NCBI RefSeq assembly: GCF_028288185.1
Contig: NZ_JAQBOF010000027.1
Coordinates: forward strand, 232,796 to 296,795
Origin: Mucilaginibacter sp.
GTDB taxonomy: Bacteria > Bacteroidota > Bacteroidia > Sphingobacteriales > Sphingobacteriaceae
Direction: 5' to 3'
Length of the DNA stretch: 64,000 bases
The position numbers were made by a program, and so were the translations under genes. The notes under the pieces were generated by a model. It did no database searches, was not told the DNA's origin, and was given only the letters and a program-made list of their open reading frames with translations. Below are positions 27,205-36,136 of this stretch, piece after piece (position 1 is the stretch's first letter; every line of letters starts with the position of its first letter).

Positions 27205-27854
27205 TTACCGTTGATTTGGTCGGGCTCTGCTTTTAGTGTTTTAATATCCACTATCAGCTTGGTAACCTGTTCTGGCAGGGTGCCGTCATAGGTGCCGCGG
27301 ATGCGTTTTTGCTTATCAACCAAAATAAAATAGCCATCGTGTATAAATAACTGTTTGGCATCTTCTTGTGGTTTGGTTACCAGGTAACTTTCTGATAGTT
27401 TATAAATATCTTCTTTCTTACCCTGCAACAACCACCAGGTATTGCCTGTAACGCCCAGTTTATCAGCATATTTCTTTAATATAGCTACGCTATCGTGTTT
27501 GGGGTCGATAGAGTAGGATATGATCTTAATATCTTTTTCTGCTTTAAATGCATCATACACATTCAGCATATTACGGTGCATTATCGGGCAGATGGATGGG
27601 CAGGTGGTAAAGAAAAAATCGGCCACATAAATATTACCGTCTAAACTTTTGTTGGTGATGCTATCGCCATATTGGTTAACCGTTTTAAAACCGGGGATGG
27701 TTTGGTAAACGGTATCTGTTACGGTTTTGCCATCGATAGTTTTAGTTACCGGGGTGCGGTTGCCATAAATAGGCAAGGCAGTTTGCCCGGCGTTAAATTT
27801 ACACGCGCTATAAGTAAGGATGATAACAATTGCTGCAATTAATTTCTTCATCAT
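27201..27854 (-). CDS. SCO1/SenC family copper chaperone, lipoprotein
   Basis: A 217-residue thioredoxin-like protein with a lipobox leader (LTYSACKFN). The copper-binding motif is TTCPSICPIMH, with the later His in QLFIHDGYFILVD. SCO proteins deliver copper to the CuA centre of cytochrome oxidase or act as thiol redox proteins. It sits between a small lipoprotein gene (1-base overlap) and a cytochrome c gene (4-base overlap), consistent with a role in respiration. Confidence 0.92.
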   Translation of the reverse strand: MMKKLIAAIVIILTYSACKFNAGQTALPIYGNRTPVTKTIDGKTVTDTVYQTIPGFKTVNQYGDSITNKSLDGNIYVADFFFTTCPSICPIMHRNMLNVYDAFKAEKDIKIISYSIDPKHDSVAILKKYADKLGVTGNTWWLLQGKKEDIYKLSESYLVTKPQEDAKQLFIHDGYFILVDKQKRIRGTYDGTLPEQVTKLIVDIKTLKAEPDQINGK

Positions 27855-28261
27855 TACTTTTTAAATGGTTTTAAATATTCGGTCGATTCTTTAACGGCGC
27901 CGGCAAGCAACGAGTCGACAGCTATAACCTGTTCTTTTTGTGCCGACAGGTATTTTATTATTTCCTCATGCGTTTTCCCTTTTTGTTCAGGGTCAAACTT
28001 TTGCATCCAGTTTTCCATAGCGCTATCGGCTTTAATTAGTTTTGAGCGTAAGTATGTAATTTTTTCTTTAGCCTCATTGTTTTTAGCCTCCAACAAAAGG
28101 GTATCCAGTTTCATTTTATTTTGCATCAGCTGTTCATCAACCCCCATTACTTTATCATGTATTTTAATAACATTATTTAAAATGGCTTTTTCATCAGCCT
28201 TAGAGTCTTTACAAGCGTTTAACGCCAGTATTGCAAATGCAAACAGGTATATCTTCTTCAT
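27854..28261 (-). CDS. small helical lipoprotein of the SCO operon
   Basis: A 135-residue lipoprotein (leader ending LALNACKDS). The rest is charged and helical (ILNNVIKIHDKVMGVDEQL, LDTLLLEAKNNEAKEKITYL, WMQKFDPEQKGKTHEEI), probably a coiled-coil helical hairpin, often annotated in Bacteroidota as a viral A-type inclusion repeat protein, which says nothing about function. It is the first gene of the SCO/cytochrome c operon, with a consensus promoter just upstream. Confidence 0.75.
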   Translation of the reverse strand: MKKIYLFAFAILALNACKDSKADEKAILNNVIKIHDKVMGVDEQLMQNKMKLDTLLLEAKNNEAKEKITYLRSKLIKADSAMENWMQKFDPEQKGKTHEEIIKYLSAQKEQVIAVDSLLAGAVKESTEYLKPFKK

Positions 28262-28287
28262 AATTATTGTGTGATCTGTATCGGCCC

Positions 28288-28319
28288 CAAAATTACATTA
28301 ATACGGATCTTATTGTCAA
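28288..28319 (-). promoter_or_regulatory. Bacteroidota-type promoter of the lipoprotein-SCO-cytochrome c operon
   Basis: On the minus strand TTG (28317-28319) lies 21 bases before TAATTTTG (28288-28295), an exact TAnnTTTG match. It predicts a start near 28282 and a leader of about 20 bases. Confidence 0.65.
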
Positions 28320-28331
28320 CATCGCCGGTAA

Positions 28332-28787
28332 TTAATTGCGGAGATAAAAAATATAATCAATAGTCGGTAGCTTTTCAATCCCGGCAAGCTTTAATTGCTG
28401 CCCAATTTGCGCCCTATGGTGTGTACCATGGTTAATTACCTGGGTTAAAATATCAACCAGTTTGTTTGAATATTCGGTACCGGCGGTGTTTTTATAAGTT
28501 AGGATCTTGTCGAAATCAGCAGGATTGAGGGCGCTTAAAAAGCTAAGCCATTCCTTGTAATAATAGTTTATTAATTCTTCAAATGGTGTTGTTTCTTTTG
28601 TTGGAAACAGGTCATTATCAGCAACCGATTCTTCTTTACAACGACTCAACCATCTTTGTTGGGCTGCCAACAGGTGAGCCATTAATTGCACCGGTTTTTC
28701 AGGATTGTTAGCTGTTCTGATAACTTCCAGTATTTGTTGATTAGCGTATTTGTCGTATTTAAATAGTTGAATAAAATGGTCTTTCAT
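28332..28787 (-). CDS. DinB-family protein
   Basis: A 151-residue four-helix protein of the DinB/YfiT metal-binding group. The metal ligands are three histidines: one in LMAHLLAAQQRW (about residue 38) and two in VINHGTHHRAQIGQQLKLAG (about 120-125). Proteins of this fold include thiol-dependent transferases and damage-inducible proteins; no substrate can be assigned. It is a single gene between the SCO operon promoter and the decayed methyltransferase. Confidence 0.87.
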   Translation of the reverse strand: MKDHFIQLFKYDKYANQQILEVIRTANNPEKPVQLMAHLLAAQQRWLSRCKEESVADNDLFPTKETTPFEELINYYYKEWLSFLSALNPADFDKILTYKNTAGTEYSNKLVDILTQVINHGTHHRAQIGQQLKLAGIEKLPTIDYIFYLRN

Positions 28788-28808
28788 GGTAAATGAATTT
28801 TGTAGTAG

Positions 28809-29373
28809 CTAATATATTCCGGGAATCAAACGCGCAGTTTTTTTTTATTATTGTTCGTGCTGATCACCAAACTCAGTTATTAAGGCTTTTTCTTCAACAG
28901 CAATACGGTAAGTCAGCGCCAAAAATGTGGAGATGATAATGATTATACAGGATAGTATACTACCCTGGCATAACGCGATACTGCAAATAATCAGTATTAA
29001 CCCTAAATAACTGGGATGCCTTACTGTTTTATACAAGCCTGTTGTTTTTAGTGTATGCGAGTCGACTATCGCCACATCAACCGTAAACATTTTGCCTAAT
29101 TGTAAAATGGGCTATCCAGCGTATAATGAAACCAACGATGGCAACGCCGACACCAATATTCATTACCGTAATGACATAGGGGAAGCGCCAGACACCGTTT
29201 TCGGCAAAAATACCGCCTATGATTATGCTGCCGGTTATGACTATCCATAATAGGATGAGCGACCGTTTGTCGGATTGATTTTTTATCCCGCCTTTTTTCG
29301 ATCTTTTTACCAGCAATAATATAATTTCTGACAGGCCAAAAACTTCTGCAATAGTGTAGTAAGACAGGTGCAT
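28809..29373 (-). pseudogene. isoprenylcysteine carboxyl methyltransferase-like gene, disrupted
   Basis: The first part (29373-29077) has helices and ends in VGFIIRWIAHFT, where the family continues with a LGK-FTVDV motif. That motif is present but in another frame (LGKMFTVDVAIV, from about 29103), so one base has been gained around 29104. The second part contains the SAM-binding GLYKTVRHPSYLGLILI and YRIAVEEKALITEFGD. Two consecutive TAA codons then interrupt it, yet the same frame downstream still reads KKTARLIPGIY and stops at 28809, the expected family C-terminus. Two separate lesions suggest real decay. Confidence 0.75.
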
Positions 29374-29668
29374 GGTATTTTTATTAAAAATATCCCTCTA
29401 AAATAAACATTATTTGCGCTTGGGTGTTACTGTAAACGTTAACAATAACATAATATTAACAACATCATAAACATATATGCCCAACGTACCTTAGTATTGA
29501 ACAATAAAACAAACTGTTATGAAATTCATCGTCAATTTATTCAACAGCTTACGTGAGTGGATGATCTTAAAAAGCATCAGATCTTCTTTTATTCATTAAT
29601 TTTATTTTTACTAACGTTTCTTTTATACAATTATAATATACAATTTGGGCATTGTGTAGCTCATTTTA
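29374..29668. other. AT-rich intergenic region with a possible 26-codon ORF
   Basis: Upstream of the beta-glucosidase gene. At 29519-29599 (+) there is a short ORF, MKFIVNLFNSLREWMILKSI plus six residues, with an amphipathic-helix look. There is no further support for expression. TACAATTTG near 29639 is a near-consensus -7 element for the glucosidase gene. Confidence 0.25.
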
Positions 29669-31021
29669 ATGAAATCTGATATTCAGGATATTCCGTTTAA
29701 CAAACAACTTTTCGGTGAAGACTTTATCTGGGGAGTATCAACCGCGGCAGTGCAAATTGAAGGTGCACATGATGCCGATGGTAAAGGCGCGTCTATCTGG
29801 GACGTTTTTACAGCCAAAAAAGGCAAGATATTAAACGGCCATCACCATCGTACTGCCACTGACTTTTATAATCGCTATCAAACCGATATCGATCTGATCA
29901 AACAGCTTAATATCCCAAACTTTAGGTTCTCTATATCGTGGTCACGTATTTTACCTGGCGGGACAGGAGTAATTAACCAGGCCGGTATTGATTATTATAA
30001 CCGTATTATTAATTATTGCCTGGAGTTAGGAATACAGCCCTGGCTGACGCTATATCATTGGGACCTGCCGCATGAGTTAGAGTTACAAGGCGGTTGGACA
30101 AACCGGGCGGTTGTAAATTGGTTTATCGAATATGTTACCATCTGCGCCAACGCATTTGGCGATAGGGTAAAACATTGGATGGTAATGAATGAGCCGTCTG
30201 TATTTACAGGCGCAGGCTATTTTTTAGGTATTCATGCTCCCGGAAAAAAGGGAATGAAAAACTTTTTACCTGCTATTCATCATGCTGCTTTATGTATGGC
30301 AGCAGGGGCAAAAATATTACGTAAAATTTTGCCTGAAGCAGAAATTGGGACTACCTTTTCATGCTCGTACATTGAGCCATATTCTGATAAACCAAAGGAT
30401 GTAGCTGCCGCCACACGAGTTGATGCACTGCTTAATCGTTTATTTATAGAGCCGATTTTAGGGTTAGGATACCCCACGGAACTTACCGTACTGAAAGGCA
30501 TGGATAAATACATTTTACCCGGCGATGTGGATAACTTAAAGTTTGATTTTGACTTTATAGGAATTCAAAATTACACTCGCGAAATTGTGCAACATTCGTT
30601 TTTTACGCCGTATATACACGCAACTTTGGTTAAGGCCGAAAAACGCAAAGTATCTATAACCACAATGGGGTGGGAGGTTTACCCGGCGTCTATTTACCAT
30701 ATACTTAAAAAGTATAATCAGTATCCGCAGATAAAAAAAATATACCTAACCGAAAGCGGCGCTGCTTTTAAAGATGAGGTTACAGATAATAAAGTTGATG
30801 ACCCTAAACGTGTTGAATACCTAAGGCAATACTTGCAACAGGTATTAAGAGCCAAAAACGAAGGCTTTAAAGTAGACGGTTATTTTATATGGACGCTAAC
30901 CGATAATTTTGAATGGGCCGAAGGCTATCACCCGCGTTTTGGAATTATATATGTTGATTTTGAAACCCAGCAACGCATAGTAAAATCATCAGGGCAGTGG
31001 TACGCTGAGCTGCTGAGGTAG
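29669..31021 (+). CDS. family GH1 beta-glucosidase
   Basis: A 450-residue cytosolic glycoside hydrolase of family 1, typical length. It starts with the substrate-binding FIWGVSTAAVQIEGA; the acid/base glutamate is in VMNEPSVF (about residue 172) and the nucleophile in YLTESGAAF (about 361); FIWTLTDNFEWAEGY contributes the aglycone side. It hydrolyses beta-glucosides or related disaccharides with retention. There is no signal peptide, so the substrate must be imported or made in the cell. No transporter or SusCD pair is nearby. Confidence 0.94.
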   Translation: MKSDIQDIPFNKQLFGEDFIWGVSTAAVQIEGAHDADGKGASIWDVFTAKKGKILNGHHHRTATDFYNRYQTDIDLIKQLNIPNFRFSISWSRILPGGTGVINQAGIDYYNRIINYCLELGIQPWLTLYHWDLPHELELQGGWTNRAVVNWFIEYVTICANAFGDRVKHWMVMNEPSVFTGAGYFLGIHAPGKKGMKNFLPAIHHAALCMAAGAKILRKILPEAEIGTTFSCSYIEPYSDKPKDVAAATRVDALLNRLFIEPILGLGYPTELTVLKGMDKYILPGDVDNLKFDFDFIGIQNYTREIVQHSFFTPYIHATLVKAEKRKVSITTMGWEVYPASIYHILKKYNQYPQIKKIYLTESGAAFKDEVTDNKVDDPKRVEYLRQYLQQVLRAKNEGFKVDGYFIWTLTDNFEWAEGYHPRFGIIYVDFETQQRIVKSSGQWYAELLR

Positions 31022-31030
31022 CTTGGCCGG

Positions 31031-33109
31031 TTATATACCCGTATTTATTGGCAAGCTTATATAAAATATGGTGCCATGGTTACTGCTATCAAACCATATT
31101 TTACCGTGCGATTTTTCCATGATCTGCTTGCAGATAGATAAACCCAGCCCAAACGATTTTTCGCCCACTGTACCCGGCCTTTGCGCGGTAGTAAACATAT
31201 TGAACACCTGATCCTTTAATTTTTCGGGGATACCAATACCATTATCCAGCACCGAAACAATTACCTGGTCGGTTTCCTTAATAACCTTAACAAAAATTGG
31301 CGCGCCTGTTGGGCTAAATTTAATGGCATTGCTAATGAGGTTACTTATTACCCGCCAAATTTTTTCGCGGCTCATTAACAAGTGTAATGGGCTGCTTAAA
31401 GGTTCATAAAATATTTTCTGCCCCTTCTCTGATGCTTTAAAACGCAACAGTTCAACACTGTTATTCACCAGCGAATTGATCTCTACAGGTTCAAAGGCTA
31501 ATTCAAGCGAGGATATATTTGTTGCTTCTAAAATCTCATTGATCAATTCGAGCGAGTTGTAGGATGTTTCTTTAACCAGGTTTATTAATTCTTTTTGTTC
31601 TTCTGTGTACTCATCATTAGCCATTATTGATGTTAAGGACGCTATACCACCTATGGGGTTGCGCAAATCGTGCGCTACGGTGCGTAATATTCGGTCCTTT
31701 TCCTGGCTGCTTAGTTTAAGCTCATTAAGCGCATGTTCCAATTCGCTGTTTTGCTTATTAATTTGCTGGTTAAGCAGATTAACTATCTGTATGTCTTTTT
31801 TAGATCTCCGCCAGTTTCTGTACACCAAAAAGATAATCATAAGAGCCATTATAGCGGCAAAAAATATTACGTATAACCAAATGCGTTGTATTTTATTATT
31901 GCCGCTTAATTGGTCTATTTGCTGTTGTTTTTCGTAGTTCTCCAGCTGTTTGTTGATGTCGCTTTCTTTTAGCAGATTCAGTTTTTTAATATTCGAATCT
32001 TTAACCGTATTGTACGTCTGCATGTAGCTTAATGCTTTAGGCAGATCTTTTTTACGAAGATAATAGTTGCTCATTAACTGGTTCCAATCTGCTTCAACAT
32101 CCGGGTTTTTTAGACTGGTTTGTTGTATGCTTATCGCGTTTAACAGGCTAAATAACTCATCATCCCGGTTACGATCATAATAAAGCTTAGCCAGCTTTAT
32201 CTCACTTAACGCGGCGTCATTGTTATCATGATCTTTTTGCAGGTTTATTTGTATACTCTTTTTTAGCATTTCAATAGCTTGCAGGTATTTGCCTTGCATA
32301 ACTAATATTTCGGCTTTATTACCATAAACAACCCCCCGGGCTATTTCAATCATCTTGAGCCTGTCTTTAAACTGCGGTCCGTATTTGTTGATAAATTTTA
32401 AAGATCTGTCAAAATATATAATGGCGCTATCGGGTTGATTGCTGTGTTTATAGCTTAAGGCAATATTATCCAGCAACTCCTGTGAATGATAAAAAATTAC
32501 AAACTCGCTGGGTGTAATGGTGTAATAGTTATAGCTTTTTTTAAAGTAGTCTTTAGCTAGTTTATAATTGCCCATTTTATAGGTTATCATACCCATGCGG
32601 TACATGTAGTCTGAAAGGGCAACCTGGTTTAAACTATTTCTTCCGATCAAATACCCCTGAAACAAATGCTGGTAGGCTTCACTATATTGCTGTAAGGCAA
32701 AGTTTGCATCGCCCAAGGCAAAATTTGCATCTATGTATAAGGCTGTATACTGTTTGGTCTTAATGCTTTGCTTGGCAATCATAAGCATGGTATCAGCATA
32801 CAGGAGAGCTTTTTTACTATCACCAATGTTTTTTTTGTAATAGAAATAACGATACCCATATATTTGATACCTGTCTAAAAGCGTAAGATTATTTGAATGC
32901 TTTGCGGCCGAATCCAGCACATGTATTGCTTCTTTAACACGGTTGGTCCCGAAAAGGGTATCAACATGTTTTAGTATTCGTTTAAACTCGTCAGAATTGC
33001 CTAGCCGCTCTGTGTTTTGTTGTTGACAAGAAAAAATCAGCAGCACTAAACCAAACCACACATAGCGGCGAAAATATTTAGCAACTGAATAGTTTTCCTG
33101 GCAAATCAA
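31031..33109 (-). CDS. TPR-containing sensor histidine kinase
   Basis: A 692-residue kinase. The N-terminal hydrophobic leader ends in LIFSCQQQ, so it is exported or lipid-anchored. About 350 residues of TPR-like helices follow (ANFALGDANFALQQYSEAYQ, MGNYKLAKDYFKKSYNYY, GKYLQAIEMLKKSIQ), then a membrane helix (about 410-430, LYVIFFAAIMALMIIFLVY), a coiled coil, HisKA with AHDLRNPIGG (about 483), and a HATPase with NLISNAIKFSPTG, DNGIGIP and FGLGLSICKQIM. The catalytic histidine follows a short linker. There is no receiver domain, and no response regulator gene is nearby, so the partner is unknown. Confidence 0.9.
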   Translation of the reverse strand: MICQENYSVAKYFRRYVWFGLVLLIFSCQQQNTERLGNSDEFKRILKHVDTLFGTNRVKEAIHVLDSAAKHSNNLTLLDRYQIYGYRYFYYKKNIGDSKKALLYADTMLMIAKQSIKTKQYTALYIDANFALGDANFALQQYSEAYQHLFQGYLIGRNSLNQVALSDYMYRMGMITYKMGNYKLAKDYFKKSYNYYTITPSEFVIFYHSQELLDNIALSYKHSNQPDSAIIYFDRSLKFINKYGPQFKDRLKMIEIARGVVYGNKAEILVMQGKYLQAIEMLKKSIQINLQKDHDNNDAALSEIKLAKLYYDRNRDDELFSLLNAISIQQTSLKNPDVEADWNQLMSNYYLRKKDLPKALSYMQTYNTVKDSNIKKLNLLKESDINKQLENYEKQQQIDQLSGNNKIQRIWLYVIFFAAIMALMIIFLVYRNWRRSKKDIQIVNLLNQQINKQNSELEHALNELKLSSQEKDRILRTVAHDLRNPIGGIASLTSIMANDEYTEEQKELINLVKETSYNSLELINEILEATNISSLELAFEPVEINSLVNNSVELLRFKASEKGQKIFYEPLSSPLHLLMSREKIWRVISNLISNAIKFSPTGAPIFVKVIKETDQVIVSVLDNGIGIPEKLKDQVFNMFTTAQRPGTVGEKSFGLGLSICKQIMEKSHGKIWFDSSNHGTIFYISLPINTGI

Positions 33110-33188
33110 TTTTTACTAGTTATAGGTTATCAACAAATATAATACTCATGGGCATATAATAGCTATTGGCATAGGTTTATATTGTTTA

Positions 33189-34370
33189 TTACTTAAAAGC
33201 CTCTTCACCGGTTATATCTAGCCCTGTTATCAGCAGATGAATATCATGCGTACCCTCATACGTAATTACCGATTCAAGGTTCATCATATGACGCATTATG
33301 GGGTACTCACCAGTTATGCCCATTCCGCCTAATATTTGCCTGGCTTCGCGGGCTATATTTATGGCAGTTTCAACACTGTTACGCTTAGCCATTGATATTT
33401 GGGCAGGTGTTGCCTTGTTTTCATTTTTTAAAGTGGCGAGGCGCCAAACCAGTAGTTGTGCTTTTGTTATTTCGGTTATCATTTCGGCCAGTTTTTTTTG
33501 TTGAAGCTGGAACGCGGCAATAGGCTTGCCAAATTGCTTACGCTCTTTAGCATAACGCAAGGCTGTATCGTAACAATCCATAGCAGCACCAATTGCGCCC
33601 CAGGCAATGCCATAGCGCGCCTGGTTAAGGCAGCCAAGTGGCCCTTTTAAGCCGGTAACATTGGGCAGCAGATTTTCTTTAGGCACTTTAACGTTATCAA
33701 ATACCAACTCGCCGGTAGCCGATGCACGTAGCGACCATTTGTTATGTGTTTCAGGAGTTGAGAAACCTTTCATACCTCGTTCAACAATTAGCCCTTGTAT
33801 TTTCCCTTGTTGATTTTTGGCCCAAACAATAGCTATATTAGCAAATGGCGCGTTTGATATCCACATTTTTGCGCCGTTTAATACATAATGGTCGCCGGCA
33901 TCTTTAAAGTTAGTGGTCATGCCGCCTGGGTCAGAGCCATGGTCCGGCTCGGTCAGGCCAAAGCAGCCCATTAATTCGCCCGTTGCTAATTTGGGCAAGT
34001 ATTTCATTTTCTGATCTTCGGACCCATAAGCATAAATAGGATACATCACCAATGATCCCTGTACTGAAGCGGTTGAGCGTATCCCAGAATCGCCCCGCTC
34101 AATTTCTTGCATGATCAGTCCGTAAGCCATATAGTCTAAGCCCAAACCACCATATTGGACGGGGATAGTAGGGCCAAAAGCACCAATCTCTGCCAATCCT
34201 TTCAAAAGTTGTTTCGGGAACTCAGCTCGTTGGGCATAACCTTCAATAATGGGGCTAACTTCTTTTTTTACCCAATCGCGCACGCTTTTACGTATCAGTT
34301 TATGTTCATCGGTAAGTAATTCATCCAGTTGATAATAATCCGGCGATTCGAAAAGATCAGTTTTTGCCAT
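33189..34370 (-). CDS. acyl-CoA dehydrogenase, glutaryl-CoA dehydrogenase-like
   Basis: A 393-residue flavoenzyme. Seen: FGPTIPVQYGGLG, GCFGLTEPDHGSDPGGM (FAD binding), KMWISNAPFANIAIVWAK, RKQFGKPIAAFQL and the catalytic base in ITYEGTHDIHLLITGLDITG. The final motif and overall pattern resemble glutaryl-CoA dehydrogenase (lysine/tryptophan breakdown), though another short or branched acyl-CoA substrate is possible. The start at 34370 (MAKTDLFESPDYY) is chosen because the promoter at 34391-34420 lies downstream of the longer alternative start at 34424. It is divergent from folB. Confidence 0.88.
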   Translation of the reverse strand: MAKTDLFESPDYYQLDELLTDEHKLIRKSVRDWVKKEVSPIIEGYAQRAEFPKQLLKGLAEIGAFGPTIPVQYGGLGLDYMAYGLIMQEIERGDSGIRSTASVQGSLVMYPIYAYGSEDQKMKYLPKLATGELMGCFGLTEPDHGSDPGGMTTNFKDAGDHYVLNGAKMWISNAPFANIAIVWAKNQQGKIQGLIVERGMKGFSTPETHNKWSLRASATGELVFDNVKVPKENLLPNVTGLKGPLGCLNQARYGIAWGAIGAAMDCYDTALRYAKERKQFGKPIAAFQLQQKKLAEMITEITKAQLLVWRLATLKNENKATPAQISMAKRNSVETAINIAREARQILGGMGITGEYPIMRHMMNLESVITYEGTHDIHLLITGLDITGEEAFK

Positions 34371-34390
34371 GAGGTAATTCTTTGTAGTAA

Positions 34391-34420
34391 CAAATATAGA
34401 CGATTGCATGGTTTGCCCAA
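34391..34420 (-). promoter_or_regulatory. consensus promoter of the acyl-CoA dehydrogenase gene
   Basis: On the minus strand TTG (34418-34420), 19 bases, then TATATTTG (34391-34398), an exact Bacteroidota match. It predicts a start near 34385 and a 15-base leader, which fixes the start codon at 34370. Confidence 0.7.
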
Positions 34421-34460
34421 CCATTTAGCAGATCAACTCTTTACTATTTAACTAAAATGT

Positions 34461-34468
34461 TATTTTTG
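34461..34468 (+). promoter_or_regulatory. TAnnTTTG -7 element of folB
   Basis: TATTTTTG is an exact -7 match, ending four bases before the folB ATG, which would make the transcript nearly leaderless. No clear TTG at -33 is seen, so confidence is moderate. Confidence 0.45.
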
Positions 34469-34472
34469 AGCT

Positions 34473-34829
34473 ATGATTGTAGCCCTACATGGTGCGGAGT
34501 TTTTTGCCTATCACGGCTTTTACCCCGAAGAACAGAAATTAGGAAATTGTTTTATTGTTGATATGGAGGTTGAATTTACTCCGGCAGGCAATATAAGTGA
34601 GGATGATCTGTCTAATACTGTAAACTATGAGCAGCTTTATGATATTGCCTGCGAAGAAATGAAGCTACCCAAAAAGCTGATTGAAACTGTAGCCGAAGCA
34701 ATTATCAACGAGATAAAAAAGCAATACACTTTTGTTGACCTGATAAAAGTGAGTATTAAAAAGCTAAACCCATTGGTTGGGGCAAAAACCAAATACTCGA
34801 GCGTTACATTAAATTATCAAAAAGGGTAG
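34473..34829 (+). CDS. folB: dihydroneopterin aldolase
   Basis: A 118-residue enzyme of folate synthesis that splits 7,8-dihydroneopterin to 6-hydroxymethyl-dihydropterin and glycolaldehyde. Family residues are visible: FFAYHGFYPEEQKLGNCFIVDMEV at the start, DDLSNTVNYEQLY, VETVAEAI, and VSIKKLNPLVGAKTKYSSVTL at the end, including the catalytic Lys. The length is normal. It overlaps the convergent glycosyltransferase gene by 13 bases at the 3' ends. It is not accompanied by other folate genes. Confidence 0.93.
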   Translation: MIVALHGAEFFAYHGFYPEEQKLGNCFIVDMEVEFTPAGNISEDDLSNTVNYEQLYDIACEEMKLPKKLIETVAEAIINEIKKQYTFVDLIKVSIKKLNPLVGAKTKYSSVTLNYQKG

Positions 34830-36028
34830 TAGTTATTTACTGTCGACTCAATTTTTTCGGGCCATTTTTGCTTGTTGGCAAATCTGGCGGCTTCGATACT
34901 CATGTTGCTAACTTTAGTAGGGTTGTTATATAAGCTTAGTACGGCTTCTTTTAGTTCGCTAATGGCAATAGCGGGCGACTCAACACTGCAGCGTATACCG
35001 TTATCATCACTTACCATTGCCGCTTGCCCATGCAGGTTAAGGGTAATAAGCGGCATGCCAAAAGCCATTGCTTCCATTACCTGCACACCATTCGAATCGC
35101 GCAGCGAGGTAAAAAAGAATACATCATGCGACTCATAATAACCGCGCACTTGTTCATAAGGTACTTTACCGGTTAGGCGTACGGTATTTTCTAAACCGTA
35201 TTCTTTAATACAGTCCTCTATTTCCTGCTGCATTTCGCCGTGACCGACTACGGTTAATGTTATGCCGGGATAGTCTTTTAGCCGCTGCATTACCTCTAAT
35301 ACCAATAAAACCCCTTTACGCGGCATAAAACGGCCAACCCATAATAGTTTTAATTTGTCAGGTTGTGGTGATTTGATTTTAAGCGTTTTCGGGTAAAAGT
35401 TATCAGGTAGAGCTGTATCAAATGATATATGGCAGTTTTTTGCGCCTACAGATTTGGCCATATCCATGGTATCCTGGTTAGATACCAGTACAGCATGTGC
35501 TTTTTTTAACATATCCTTGCAGGCGGGGTTGTATTTAACTAGTATGTTACTAACCTTATCCCGTTTAATTTCTGATGCCCAATAGCCTTTAAAGTAGCTT
35601 TTAAAAGCTTCGGGTGCCTTTTGTCCGCCACCGGCAGGGCCAAAAATAAATGGGATATTCAGTTTATATAAAAATGATCCCATTTGTAAGCTGCCCCAGG
35701 TGGCATGGTGTGCAAGGTCGAATTTTAAATTTTCATGGAGCATCTTTGCTTTTTTGTAAGCCAGCCATTGCCATAGCATGTAATACATATAAATAGCCGG
35801 GCCGGGCGCATGGAACAATTTTTCTGTACCCATTGGCATAAAAATATAATGAAAGGTTACATTTTTTGATGCGGGGAAACTTTCAATACCGGCCTGGTTT
35901 ACGCTCCTGGTTAAACAATGTACATGATAGCCTTTATCGGCTAAACCTAATGCCCAGTTCCAGCCATTACCATCTTCTGATCCCATTGACGGATCGCAGG
36001 CAAAAACAGATAGCAATAAATTTTTCAT
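34817..36028 (-). CDS. GT4-type glycosyltransferase
   Basis: A 403-residue retaining glycosyltransferase of GT-B fold. The N-terminal half has FACDPSMGSEDGNGWNWALGLA and FIFGPAGGGQKAP; the C-terminal half has LLWVGRFMPRKGVLLVLEVM, LTVVGHGEMQQEIE, VRLTGKVPYEQV and the EX7E-type donor site FTSLRDSNGVQVMEAMAFGMPLI. The donor and acceptor are unknown; such enzymes build surface polysaccharides or glycolipids. It stands alone between folB and a GlcD-type gene. Confidence 0.9.
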   Translation of the reverse strand: MKNLLLSVFACDPSMGSEDGNGWNWALGLADKGYHVHCLTRSVNQAGIESFPASKNVTFHYIFMPMGTEKLFHAPGPAIYMYYMLWQWLAYKKAKMLHENLKFDLAHHATWGSLQMGSFLYKLNIPFIFGPAGGGQKAPEAFKSYFKGYWASEIKRDKVSNILVKYNPACKDMLKKAHAVLVSNQDTMDMAKSVGAKNCHISFDTALPDNFYPKTLKIKSPQPDKLKLLWVGRFMPRKGVLLVLEVMQRLKDYPGITLTVVGHGEMQQEIEDCIKEYGLENTVRLTGKVPYEQVRGYYESHDVFFFTSLRDSNGVQVMEAMAFGMPLITLNLHGQAAMVSDDNGIRCSVESPAIAISELKEAVLSLYNNPTKVSNMSIEAARFANKQKWPEKIESTVNNYYPF

Positions 36029-36136
36029 TTAACCAGTTTGAAAAAGAAGCGTAAGTATTAAAATATTACGAGTTAATTATACGTATAAAAATTAATTTAT
36101 AGTGCATTATGCCTAGTTTTGATTTTTAACATTTTT

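Noticed and set aside
34371..34424. Longer start for the acyl-CoA dehydrogenase.
   Set aside because: The consensus promoter at 34391-34420 would lie inside the coding region, and the added residues are not family-like.
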